A stretch of DNA of 64,000 bases from Larus michahellis (Eukaryota; Chordata; Aves; Charadriiformes; Laridae). The position numbers and the translations under genes are program-made. The notes beneath the pieces are model-generated. The model was not told the origin of the DNA. It did not search any database and was given only the letters and a program-made list of their open reading frames with translations. Shown here piece after piece: positions 45,131-56,238 of this stretch; the stretch's first letter is position 1, and every line of letters starts with the position of its first letter. Location: assembly GCF_964199755.1 (NCBI RefSeq), contig NC_133914.1, forward strand, positions 1 to 64,000. Reading direction: 5' to 3'.

Positions 45131-47850
45131 CATCACTTCATACCTTCAAAATGAAAAAAAAACGCCCACACCCCACCACCAAGCCATAACATAATGACAT
45201 AGCCACCAGTCACATCTTCCCTCCAGCACCGTGAGCTGACCCACCTTCTTACAGGGTCCCGCTTGCCTTCTCCATGACTCTTTGGTGCACATCTTGTCCC
45301 TCTGCATCTGAAAAAAAAAAAAATCAGTAAACAAGTCACCCAGATGCTGATCAGTAGCTGAACTATTCCAGGGGTCTTGTTTCCATTTAGGAATATCATC
45401 TAGGCTCCAACTACAGCCTGCCATTAAAAAAAATTGGACCAAGCGTTAATCCCCACATATACAAGCCTTAACACCTTCAATCTGCTTCACTACTGCCAAA
45501 CAGGCCCTCCCAGGAGGCTCCAATCATCCCCATAAAACACTATGGAAATGACTGTCCCTGCCAATGGCTGCTTGATCCCAGATGACTGTACAACCTTTGG
45601 CTAAACAGTCTTGGCAGATCAACATATTACCCATAGACTGTTATTGCTGTTCCACCTACCCCTGACTCTACACCCCCAGGCAGGGCAGCTCCACGCCAAA
45701 CACACCCACGTGCAGCCCAACACCACACAGCACTATAGACAACAACGTGACTCCAAGATGAGAGAAAACTCTCCACAAGAAGAATGACTTTCAGACAAGA
45801 GACGCTGTTGGGCAAGAAGACCGATGGCCACAGCACAGACGTGAGGAGGCTCTGTGGCAAAGTCCTAAAAATCATAAAAGAGTCAAATGTAACAGCCCAT
45901 TCCAAGAAGTTCCTGTCCAAATGGAGATGACATATGTGCAGGAAGCCTGGCTTCAAGACCTGAGAATGTAAGGATGCAGGGAAGAAATCCCAGTTCATAA
46001 AAGCAGATGGCTAGAGCTGCTATAGCTCAGAGAACAGAGCTGCTCATGCAGCCATGAACGATGCTGCAGAAGAGGACCATCCAGAAACTTCCAAGAGGCA
46101 AGTCCGATCTGCACTTTAAAATTGTTATGCAAGAAGTGCCCATTGGGCGCTCTGCCAATTAGCACAGGCATTCGAGACTCTACAGGGGCTGCCCAAGGCA
46201 CATGCTGTGCCCCTTGAGTGCAAAGAGAAACGAGGATATCAAAACCTAAGGAAAGTCCAAGACACAGAAGACAGAGCACACAAACTACACAACAACAGAC
46301 ACAGGCCAGAACTGCCCTGCCCAGCACACACTAGCTTTGTGCTGAAGAGTAACCCACTCCCTTTACCTACTCAGAGGAGACTCCTCCTGGATAGCCCTCT
46401 GCTCTACCCTGACTTGAAAACTCCTCCCTGAAACTGTCAACCTTGGCCCCCCTCCAGCACCTGTGCCTCTACTTAGTTTTCAGACAGCCAGGGGTCTGAA
46501 TTCATCTTTGACAAAAAACCCACAACAAACAGCTAACTGATGTGTTCCTGCAGTCACCAGGTTCCTCTTCATCTGTAAAACAAAAAGAAACCATGGCTCC
46601 AGCAGTGACCACCCTGATAGTAGAGGCCAACCTCTTCTACAGCACCCTCCTCCTCAGAGGTGCCATGGCAATCCGCTCACCTGTTTCACGCTGATTCCAG
46701 AGTCAGAGGCTGCAGCAACAATTATTTGTGACACCTAAGATACCAACAAACACAAAATTACCATTGCATTTCTGTGAAATCACCAGTCCCATGCTCTTCC
46801 TCAATACTATCCAGCTCACCTCAAATGCAAGGGACTAGAACAGACCAGACCCTCTTGACACCCAAATCCAAATGCAAAACCGGTATGACAAAGACTGATG
46901 AACCTGCCTCCATTTCCTAGCCAACCCCCAGCACCAAAACTTTTAGAAACCTCTTCTCCTCAACTGTCAGGGAAGGACCCCTGCTTCTTCTTGACAGCTC
47001 CCATTCTATGTTTGCAACCCTGAAACCCCTGTGTCAGCCACTCCTCAGGAGCTGCTCTTCTGAGCCATGCCCTGTGTTCAGCAGGCACCTCCTATCTTCT
47101 GTCTTCCCACAGACTCTGGGCTCTGCTATAGACCCACAAAATAAGTAATGCCCTGACATGATCTATGAGGGGCCTGCTGCAAGCTGCAAAAACTCTAGGG
47201 ACACCACGGCACTATTTGGGCAATGGGGAAAGGTGATGAGCCATGCCATACCCTGAATGACACTATGCCTTACATCCCTGCTGCTTTCTTGAGAAGTGCT
47301 GAAGTACAATATGCAGATGCATACAAAATCCTCACCCTAACCCCTACAACATAATCTCATCATCAACCCAATTAAGAGAAACAAGATCAGCAACTCACAC
47401 AGCATACTGCAAAACCGGTGGAAAAAAACCACAGGCCCATCTTCAATAAAGTCAGGAATTCTAGGAAAATGCAGCACTCCTAGAATAAAGAAAAGCACAC
47501 AATTAAACCATCTGGACATCCCCTAAACACTCATCACAAAGTTACTGACCTGAAAAAAAAGGAAACAAAAAAGCTGCATACCAGTCAACTTTCTACTATA
47601 CAGGTGGCAGGATGTGTACTGGTCCTGAAGGTCTTAACTCAGCCTTCTTACCTCTGCCTCCCTAAATACCAAAACATGCCCGCCCCAAAGCTGCAGCCAA
47701 GTGAAGGACCGGCAGAGCACTGACCCCAGAGGAGCCCAGCAGCAGAACAAGCTCCTGAGCCGAGCCTGTGGCTCATATACCCCGGGCCCCGCCCACTGCC
47801 ATCGGGCCCCGCCCACCGCCCTTCCCACAATCCCCTGGAGAAAGGGGCGG
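45130..47850 (-). pseudogene. ELOA-like block B2 with promoter end
   Basis: Second unit of the B pair. The last-exon-like element is at 45370-45430 beside an A-rich tract, the YDGPST-like module at about 45540-45690, the RQAK-like at about 45755-45830 and the tryptophan exon at about 45945-46090 (SWLHEQL). The VPYSVLEP-like module is at about 46150-46260, the EEE-type exon at about 46370-46580 and the exon-1-like stretch at about 47640-47750 under the GC-box module. It parallels block A almost base for base over long stretches. No intact reading frame joins the modules. Confidence 0.48.
47775..47845 (-). promoter_or_regulatory. Doubled GC-box / ZNF143-like module, block B
   Basis: ATACCCCGGGCCCCGCCC, a second GGGCCCCGCCCACCGCCCT, then TTCCCACAATCCCCTGG. 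The architecture is the same as at 25860-25932. Confidence 0.5.
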
Positions 47851-48149
47851 GGACAACGCCCCAGAAGACAAAAAGGTGGCCACAGGAGCAGCAGCTCCTT
47901 TTCTTATGCCTTAAGTTCCCAGCAGGCAAAGCAACAGCCATTTTTATTTCTATTAGGCACTTGCCTCTGGTGATTCTCTTACCGCTGTTAAGTTCTGTCT
48001 ACTTGTTGCTGTAGAGAAGAGAGTTCTGCAGGCATTACATTATTTTTGCGATCTTCAGATATTTTCGTGGTTAATTGTTAATTGCGTTTTATGGTTTTAG
48101 AAGAGTGCTGGAAGCAGGTGATTTCCAGAAGACTGATGAGCACTTCCTG

Positions 48150-48975
48150 GATCCTGGAGGACTAAATCGCCATGGAGAGGCGCCTCGGCCGACTGAGGGG
48201 CATCCTGGAGGACTAAAGTGCCATAGAGAGGCGCGTGGGAGGACTGAGAGGGTTCCTGGAGGACTAAAGTGCTATAGAGACACGCGTGGGAGGACTGAGC
48301 GGGCACTTCCGGGCTCCTGGAGGACTAAAGTGCCATAGAGAGGCGCGTCGGCTGACTGAGCGGCGCCCTGGAGGACTGAAGTGCCATAGAGAGGCGCGTC
48401 GGCTGACTGAGCGGCGCCCTGGAGGACTGAAGTGCCATAGAGAGGCGCGTCGGCGGACTGAGCGGCCTCCTGGAGGACTGAAGTGCCATAGAGAGGCGCG
48501 TCGGCTGACTGAGCGGCCTCCTGGAGGACTGAAGTGCCATAGAGAGGCGCGTCGGCTGACTGAGCGGCGCCCTGGAGGACTGAAGTGCCATAGAGAGGCG
48601 CGTCGGCGGACTGAGCGGCATCTTGGAGGACTAAAGTGCCATAGAGAGGCGCGTCGGCTGACTGAGCGGCCTCCTGGAGGACTGAAGTGCCATAGAGAGG
48701 CGCGTCGGCTGACTGAGCGGCGTCCTGGAGGACTAAAGTGCCATAGAGAGGCGCGTCGGCTGACTGAGCGGCATCTTGGAGGACTAAAGTGCCATAGAGA
48801 GGCGCGTCGGCTGACTGAGCGGCGTCCTGGAGGACTGAAGTGCCATAGAGAGGCGCGTCGGCTGACTGAGCGGCGTCCTGGAGGACTGAAGTGCCATAGA
48901 GACGCGGGTCGGCTGACTGAGCGGCGCACTGGAGGACTAAAGTGCCATAGAGAGGCGCGTCGGCGGACTGAGGGG
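48150..48975. repeat. 51-bp minisatellite
   Basis: From 48319 on the period is 51 bp (GGAGGACT at 48370, 48421, and so on), about 13 units built on CTGAAGTGCCATAGAGAGGCG and CGTCGGCTGACTGAGCGG. The three leftmost units are more diverged. As 51 is a multiple of 3, frames stay open on both strands (to about 340 codons), but the encoded repeats have no support as protein. Confidence 0.92.
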
Positions 48976-49300
48976 CCATGGAAATGGACACCCGGAAAAC
49001 TGCCGGGCACAGACGGGGGCGCGGTAATGCGTAGGAGCCGATACTGGAGCGCCGACGGCCGCTCTCGAGGCCGGGCGGGCTGCACCGATCCCGCTCAAGG
49101 CGGCGGGCAGCTCGGCGGAGTCCCGGCGGTCCTGGTTCGCCCTCCGGCCGCGGCGCTCTGGAGCCCGGTCTGCGCGAAGCCGCGCATGCGCACGAGCTGC
49201 GGAAGCAACGCACAGCGCCGCCGCGGGCGGGGCCACAGCGCACGGAGGAGCGCACACCTGCAGGACCCGCCTCCAGCCGCCGGGCGGCAGCACCCCCTTA
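48970..49300. promoter_or_regulatory. CpG island, block B
   Basis: Counterpart of 26880-27240, including GGACACCCGGAAAACTGCCG and CGAAGCCGCGCATGCGCACG. It is shorter, because the part equivalent to 27270-27600 is missing. No product assigned. Confidence 0.55.
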
Positions 49301-49379
49301 ATGATTTGCACATTATATAGGGAATTTATATCACCTGTTTCACTTATATAGAAAATCTGCTTAGACTTATACATTAACA

Positions 49380-52110
49380 TTTATGATACAGAATATCTAT
49401 TTAGACTGTCTGCTTACACATCTATTTTGACACTAATATCTCTTTATAAATACATTTTTTAAAATATTTGTATATTCTAGGATCTTTTGTATAACACAGA
49501 AGCACAGAATCATAGAATCCTTAGACATAGAGGTTTTTATTTTGAACTTATTTTACATACATAACATTATTTCTCAATATATACTTTTCTCATATATAAA
49601 TGAGAGACTGTTCTCTATTTCAATGCCTCACGCCCATAGTTACAGGTTTTCACCTTTTTTAATGCATCCCCAGATTTTCAGACGTTTTGGGGCTGTGAAC
49701 CACCTCTTTTGGGAGACCCTCACATAACCCCACGTCCCCCACTCACCTGCTCCTCCGCTGCATCATCGCTGCCCCAATGACATCGAGGTACCCCCAAATG
49801 ACATCATCGCAACCCTGAGACACACAGACATCCTTCTATTCACCCCAAAAAAATGCCCAAAACACCCAGACCCAGGGCTGGCCCCTTCCCCTCAGGGAGG
49901 CTCCGCCACCGGCTGCAAACCTGGGCTGGGGCATCTCTCGAGCAGCACGAGGCGCCTACGACGAGGCACCTGGAAAACAAAAATCCCCAATTATAGCTCA
50001 GCATTTTAAAAAATAGCCCGGAAGGGAGTAGAGGAATTCCGTCAGAGGGACAGGACAGGAGCTGAGCTACAGGAGGATTCTGGGGACGCAGCTCAGCTCC
50101 AAACACAGCACAGCCTGCAAAAGCCAGCGCCAGCTCAACTCTTGAAGTCAGGATTAAGTCTAATTGCTACCATTTTGAATACATTCTTAGTGCAACAGTA
50201 AACCTTCTCACTGGTGTTGGGAAATGCCTTGTCCCTTCCCTTTTGTTGAAAAGGTGAGTGTTAGGTTTATATACACCAAATAAAAACACTTACGCTATAA
50301 AAGTATTTGACTTTGCTCTGGCACTAATTTCACTTGCACAGCTGTGAATTGATACCATAACACTCTCCCTCTCCAAAGTATATAGTTATAATTGGACTAC
50401 AAGGTTTTCTGTGTGTTACGCAATGAGGAGGGACATCTGGCCAGTGGCACTGCCTGAGAGAGATGCCACTGGGCTGCCGGGGAAACGCGCCACTGAAAGC
50501 CAGACAGAAATAAAGTACTTCAGAGCACGCCGTCTAAATATTGGGGAGGGGGGTGGGGGGGGTGGAACCTGTTACATTCAGTTGCCTCTTTTTAAAGCTT
50601 TAGAGCAAATACCTTCCTCCATCGCCAGGGCACCTTGTGGCACTTCATCTCCCTTCCCCTCTCTCGTCCCATCAAAGCCCCTGTCGGTCTCTGCTCCGCA
50701 GCTCCTTTATCCTCCTCTCCGCATCCAGGGGGTCCCTGCTCGGTTCCTCTCTCACTCACTCATCTCCCCTTTGCTGAGATGCTCTGTCGGGCTCCGGTGC
50801 TCCCAGAGCATTTGGCAGGAGCTAGTGTCCCCTGGGTGGGGGAAGCAGGTGTCATGGGGGTCCCAGTGGGATGTGGGGGGGACCAGGGGGGACTCCAGGG
50901 GGTCCCAGAGGGTTCTGGGGTGTCCTGGGGGGAGCCAGGGGACTCTGGAGTGTTCTGGGGGGTGTGTGTGAGGGTCCCAGGGGGAACGTAGTGGGTCCCA
51001 GAAGGCTCCAGAGAGTCCTGGGGGAATATGAGGGGTCCATGGGGTCCTGGAGGGCTCCGGGCAGGGGGGGAGGGGGTGTAGAAGGGTTCCAGGGGGCTCC
51101 AGGGGATCCTGGAAGGCACCGGGGGCGCTCTCAGGAGGTGTGGGTGGTCCCAACGGGATGTGGCAGGTAGCGGGGGGTGCTCCAGGGGGTCTCAGAGGTC
51201 TCTGGGGCATCCTGGGGGCTTTGGGGGGGATCTGTGGGGTGCTGAAGAGGGTGTGGGAGGATCCCAGGGAATGTGGGGGGTCCCCATGAGGGTCCCAGAG
51301 AGCCCTGGTGAAAGACAAAGGGTCCCAGGGGATCCTGGAGGACTCTGAGGGGCTCTCATGGGGTTGGCAGGAGGTCACAGAAGGGTCCCAGGGGGATGTG
51401 GGAGATACCAGGGGTGGGCTCCAGTGGGTTCCAGAGGGCTCTGGGGGGCTCTAGGGGATCCTAGAGCAGGTGTCAGGGCGACCCAGAGGTCTCCAGGGGA
51501 TCCTGGAGTGCTTGGAGGGGTACCAGAAGTCTCCAGGGAGCCATGGGGGGAACATGAGGGGTCCCAGGAGATCCCAGGGGGCTCCCAGGGGCTGTGGGGG
51601 GGTCCCACAGAGATGTACGGGGTACTGGGGGGAGCTCCCAGAAGGCTCTGGGGGATCCAGAGGGGCTCAGGGAGGTCCTGAAGGTTGTGGGGGAGGGTCC
51701 CAGCAGTCCTGGAGGCCTCTGGGGGGCAAGAGGGTGGTCCCAGGACAGTCCCAGGGGGACGTGGGGGGGTACTGCGGAGGAGCTCCAGGGGGTCCCAGAG
51801 GGCTCTGGGGTTTCCTGGGGGGCTCCAGGGGGGATCTGTGGGGCCCTGGAAGGGGTGTGGGATGGTCCTAGAGGGGTCCTGGGGGGGATTGTGAGGGGTC
51901 CCAGGAGGCTTCAGGGAGCCCCAGGGGGAACACGAGACGTCCTAGAGGGTCCCGGATAGTCCCAGAGGGATCCTGGGAGAACATGAAGGGTCACAGGGTG
52001 TCCTGCAGAGCTCTCAGCGGGGGCAGGGGGTCCCAGGAGATCCTAGGGGGTCCCAGGAGATCCTAGGGGGTCTCAGGCTGTCTCAGAGAGCTCCAGGGGG
52101 GGTCCCAGTA
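49380..52110 (-). pseudogene. ELOA-like copy C, body and 3' end
   Basis: Parallel to copy D. On the minus strand: AATAAA complement at 49537-49542, a GTGAGT-bounded segment encoding DDAAEEQ near 49745-49785, and an exon-like piece near 49924-49971 between TTTTCCAG and GTTTGC. Near 50640-50830 there is an exon-3-like part (SKGEMSE), then a G-rich minisatellite intron. A TGA interrupts the exon-3-like frame. ELOA assignment rests on its parallel with D, whose exons 1 and 2 are recognisable. I see no complete coding frame. Confidence 0.45.
50820..52110. repeat. G-rich degenerate minisatellite in an intron
   Basis: Built of variants of GGTCCCAGGGGGCTCCAGGG and GGGTCCTGGGGG. Runs of 3-7 G on the plus strand recur every 10-25 bases, giving strong G-quadruplex potential. 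The same family is found at 56.83-57.56 kb. Confidence 0.85.
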
Positions 52111-52119
52111 TCCCCATAC

Positions 52120-52254
52120 CTGTGACGTGGATGGCAATGGCACAGGCTCCCAGGGAACAGCTGGTGTGGAGGAGGCAGCCTGTGCTGGGGGCGAAACGTG
52201 GCAGTGACGGGGCACACTCCCTTGAAGCTGAAGACAGTGACCTTGGAAGGGTCG
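52120..52254 (-). pseudogene. Exon-like segment of copy C
   Basis: The minus strand has a CTCAG acceptor before 52254 and a GTATGG donor after 52120; the 135-bp interval is open in more than one frame. One frame reads KVTVFSFKG, loosely like ELOA exon 2 (KTVNSLRKHE), but the similarity is weak. It occupies the place of exon 2 between C-rich and G-rich intron-like repeats. The call is tentative. Confidence 0.3.
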
Positions 52255-52259
52255 CTGAG

Positions 52260-52830
52260 CCCCTCGCAGACCCTCAGGGCCCCCTCGGCCCCCCAGATCC
52301 CCCTCAGCCCCCTCATTCCCCCCCAAAGTGTCCCTCCAGCCCCCACCATCATCCCTCAGTCCCCCTCGGGGAACCCTCAGGACCCCCCAGCCCCTCTCAA
52401 GGCCTCCCCAGTACCCTCAGGAGCCCCGTTCCCCTCTCAGACACCCCCCAGGGCCACCTCAGCCCCCCCGTTCCCCCTCAGCTCCCCCCCCACCAGCTTC
52501 CCCTTCCGCCCCATCCTCCATAAGAGCCTCCTCAGGACCCCCACCCGCCCCGTTCCCCCTCAGGACCCCCGTCCCCCCCCCCAGCTTCCATCAGAGCCCC
52601 CTTAGCCACCCCTCAAACCCTCCCGTTCCACCTCAGGGCGCCCGTGTCCCCCCCTCAGCTCCCTCCACCACCCCTCGGGGCCCCCACAGCCCCCCCATTC
52701 CCCCCAGCCTCCCTCAAGTCCCACCCTCAGCCCCCCCAGGCCCCTTCGGGATCCCCTCAGCCATCCCCATCATCCCTCAAGGCACCCTCAAGTCCCCCAC
52801 CGCTCCCCGCCATGTTCACCACCGCCGCCC
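52260..52830. repeat. C-rich degenerate repeat
   Basis: Short imperfect units such as CCCCTCAGGACCCCC and CAGCCCCCC. The strand composition is the reverse of that at 50.82-52.11 kb. Likely an intron; no gene in it. Confidence 0.75.
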
Positions 52831-53290
52831 CCCGCTCACCTTGACGCGGTCCAGATGCCTCACGACGTGCTCGCGGCGGCTCCGCGGGCCCGGCCAGACC
52901 GAGCACCCGCCCGCCGAGCCCCGCTTTCCACGCGGGCCGCCCCACTGCGACTTCGAGCTGGCCGCCATTTCCTCCCGGCACCCTCCGCTTCCGGAGCGCC
53001 CCGGGTCAGCCTGCCCACGACGCGCACACACTGGCCATAGCCCCGCCGCCCGCCCCCCTACTTGCATAGTTCCGTTCCATTGGTCCGTCGCCGCCGTCAA
53101 CCCCCACCGCGCCCCACCCCCGACAAGGCGATCAGACCAATGGGAGCGCGGCTCCCACGGCCTGATTGGCCTACCCTCCCGCCCGTCTGCCTGGGAGCTG
53201 TTGCCATGGTGAAGACGCCCCAGCGGGGGCGGGGTACCGTCGCCGTGGCAACGGGGCCGTGCGGCCAGGCCCGGCGGGGGGAAATTCACC
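52800..53290. promoter_or_regulatory. CpG island at copy C
   Basis: CpG-dense, with CCAAT-type words (CCATTGGTCC near 53090, GACCAATGGG near 53136, CTGATTGGCC near 53162) and GGCGGGG boxes. It looks like a real promoter, probably driving minus-strand transcription from about 53.0 kb. Confidence 0.6.
52840..52968 (-). CDS. Possible first exon in a CpG island (product unrecognised)
   Basis: The minus strand has ATG at 52966-52968 within GCCGCC-type context. A 43-codon open frame beginning MAASSKSQ and ending HVVRHLDRVK reaches a good GTGAGC splice donor at 52834-52839. It lies in a CpG island and upstream of exon-like 52120-52254, so it may be the first exon of copy C. The basic C-terminal residues are only faintly like ELOA's LLKYLKKL. 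I do not recognise a known protein, and expression evidence would be needed to accept it as a gene. Confidence 0.35.
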
Positions 53291-53399
53291 CAAACCCGTC
53301 TTTTTCTCCTTAAAAACTTTATGGAGTTGTGTGCGACAGCACAAAATAAACCCGTTGCGCGGCCCGCGCTCCCCCGTAGCGCTTCCTGGGGTCCGGCAT

Positions 53400-54360
53400 T
53401 TCTAGGGCGAGCCGGGCTCCCGCAGCTTGGGGGTGGCACCGGTCGCTGCGGCCGCCTGTGGGCCAGTACCTACGCGGTGGTGCGGGATGCGATGGCGGTG
53501 TGGCGGGGAGGGGGGACCAAGGGGGCAGGAGGCAGTTCGGGGAAGGGCCGGCAGGTGAGTCTGAGCGGGACGGCTCAGCCCTCTCGAGCTGCAGTACCAG
53601 CTTTTGGTCAAAAAGTCTCGAGCTGGGACGACCAGTACCCCCAGTGCACGGCGGTACTGAGCTGGCTGCCGTGTCCTTGCGGACAGTGCGGTACTGCAGG
53701 CGGGGATCGCGCATGCGCAGGACAGCAGTACGGCGGGCGGAGGGGCCGCGCATGCGCAGTACGGGGGGGAACGGCCCGGCGAGCAGAGGCCGGTACTCCA
53801 TCTCGGGGCGGGAGGCGGGGCCGAGGAGGGTCCTATTTACCCCAAATTGTTTTCCGGCTGCAGAAATCGCGGTGGATTTGGCTTTCACGGGAGCCCGAAA
53901 TTGGCTTTTTTTTTTTTTTTGGCCTTCCCCCGCCGCCGGGGATGGAGCCCGGCCACCGCCCGGGGCCGGCGCTGCAGCACCGCGCTTGAGCCACGGGGTG
54001 GGTCCAGGGGAGGGCAGGGGGCGCGGCCAAATAGGATGGGGGGTTGGGTGGGTGGGGGGGTGTGCGTGCGTGCGTGCGTGCGTGCGGGTGTGTCAAGTGG
54101 GGCGGGGGCGTGGTCCATGCGCTCAGGGGGTGTGGTCAAGCAGAAGCGGGGGCGTGGCCATGATGGGCAGGAGGCGGGGTCGATACGGGCAGTGGGCGTG
54201 GTTAGAGAGAGCCTGGAGGTGGGGCCCAGGGGGCGGGAGGCGTGGCCGATACGGGCAGTGGGCGTGGCCAGGGAGGGCCGAGACACGTAGTCAGGGTGGA
54301 GGCGGGGTCACGGCGCATGCGCGGCTCCCCACCTGCAGGAGTGGCCTTTGGCCTTCGGGC
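53400..54360. promoter_or_regulatory. CpG island with repeated GCGCATGCGC and GGGCGTGG words
   Basis: CGCATGCGCA-type NRF1-like words occur at 53708, 53748 and 54316. GGGCAGTGGGCGTGG repeats occur at 54185 and 54255. The right half corresponds to the CpG islands of blocks A and B. No product assigned. Confidence 0.5.
54060..54092. repeat. GTGC microsatellite
   Basis: Six GTGC units (GTGCGTGCGTGC...) next to GGTGGGGGGGT. Confidence 0.9.
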
Positions 54361-55050
54361 GGCAGCACCTCCTGAATGATCCCGCTCTCAGTGCTCATCA
54401 GGGTGATGAGCAGTGACCGATCTCAGCCCGCTTTAGTCCAGCCAGGGACCGTAACGCGGGGCTCCCCTGTGGGTGCCCTGTCTGCACTTGCAGCTCAGGC
54501 AGCGACAGCAAGCGCCTCTCCACCAAGAACCTGCGGAACAGGGTGTTTTGCCCCAGAACAAGCCCCAGGGAGGCTGCATCACTCCACGCGGGCCCCAGTG
54601 GCCAGGGGGGCAACAGCAGCAAGTCTGCCGGATACTAGGGAGGGAGGCAGGGGGGGCACCTTATCCACAACATAAAAATTGGTGATTTTTGCTTTCCTGC
54701 ATGAAAACGGGTGGTTTTTTCTCCTTTCCAGCTGCACAAGTCCCTGTGGATTTAGCTTTCTTGGGAGCCCCAAATTGGGATATTTCCCCCCAAAAAAATT
54801 AGGGGGAGCCCCCCAGTGCAGGCCCAGAATCAGGGAACTGAGGGTACTTCTGTGCTGTGGCGGCAGCTCCCGCTCGGCCCATGCGGCCCTGCAGCAGAAA
54901 GTCCCCGCTTTGGGGGAAATCAGCCCCGAAGTGGGATGGGAAAAGGAGAAGGGGGGGGCGTTGGAAAGCGCTTTGACATCTCCAAGAGAGACTAGAAGGG
55001 AGGGCAAGTTTCTAAATCCTTTCTATAAACAGCCTTTCTTTGCATTTTAG
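54360..55050. other. Segment shared with 27.36-27.6 kb
   Basis: Contains CCAGCTGCACAAG and TTGGGAGCCCCAAATTGG, an echo of both 27.5 kb and 53.84-53.90 kb. It is intergenic between copies C and D; no gene seen. Confidence 0.5.
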
Positions 55051-56016
55051 AAACCTCATATAGCATAGACGTTTACACTGCTGTATCTATTTACATACAC
55101 TTAGAGAATACATATTATCTATTTACACTTCTATAGAATATCTGTTAAGAGTTAGATCTATTTAGACAGATATTAGCACTTATATAGAACATTTAATTAG
55201 ACTAGCTATCTGTTTAGACATACATTTTGACACATGAATAGCTCTTCATAAATAAATCTTTTAAAAATCTTTTCATTGTCTAAACTTTATATCGTATAGA
55301 ATCCTTAGAGACAGAGGTTTTTATTTTGAACTCCTTTTATATACAGAAATGAATATTATTTTTCAACAGATATAAAAATGAGAGATTGTTCTCTATTTCA
55401 ATGCCTCGCACCCACGGTTACAGGTTTCAACACTTTTTAATCACCACACACACCAAATTTTCAGACATTTTGGGGCCATGACTGGCCTCTTTTGGGGGCA
55501 ACTCCATGTAACCCCCCACATCCCCCACTCACCTGCTCCTCCGCCGCATCATCGCTGCCCCAGTGACATTGCAGTGTCCCAAATGACATCATAACCCCCC
55601 AGACACACCACACCCCTTTTTTTAGTCACCCAAAAAAAATGACCAAAACAACTAGACCAAGGGCTAGGGGGCTGCACCACCGGCAGGCAAACCTGGGCTG
55701 GGGCATCTCTCGAGCAGCACGAGACACGTACAACAAGGCACCTGGAAAACAAAAATCACTAATTATAGTTCAGCGTGCTAGAAGAATAGCACAGACGAGA
55801 GTAGAGGAATTCCATCAGACTGAGGGATGGGACAGCAGCTGAGCTACAGGAGGATTCTAGGGAAACACCTCAGCTCCAAATACAGCACAGCCTTCAAAAG
55901 CCAGCGCCAGCTCAATTCTTAAAGCCAGGATTAAGTCTAATTGCTACCATTTTGAACACATTCTTAGCTAACAGCAAACCCTCCAGCCAGTGTTGGGAAA
56001 CGCCTGGTCCCTTCCT

Positions 56017-56238
56017 CCCAGCGCGGCCGCAGGGAGATCACCCTGCGGGGCAGTAGGACCAGGCTGGGCCATAACACCAGAATCGATGCTGATGGACACG
56101 CCGCGGCAGCTACAGCCCTCACACGGCTGCTGCTGCCGCTGCCCACCTCGCTCGCTGGGTCGATGCAGCCGAGAGGGAAGGGTAAAACCGTGAAGAGCAA
56201 AAGGAACAATAAAGAGCAAAGCTCCGTCATTCACTTTA
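56017..56238. other. ~220-bp insertion specific to copy D
   Basis: Copies C and D align across this point (CCTTGTCCCTTCC...GAAAAGGTG at about 50231-50252), but D has an extra, CpG-containing 220 bp that ends in AACAATAAAGAGC (plus-strand AATAAA). It could be an LTR fragment or a processed insert; no clean target duplication was identified. Confidence 0.55.

Noticed and set aside
48264-49320. Frames of 273-344 codons over the 51-bp minisatellite as a repeat protein
   Set aside because: Open on both strands because the period is a multiple of 3; no other coding evidence.
52328-53212. Proline-rich frame of 294 codons
   Set aside because: Arises from the C-rich repeat read in frame; shifts with each repeat unit and has no family match.
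55964-56230. Minus-strand frame with a signal-peptide-like start (MTELCSLLFLLLF)
   Set aside because: It lies entirely in the copy-D-specific insertion, is not shared with C, and has no match; hydrophobicity comes from T-rich sequence.
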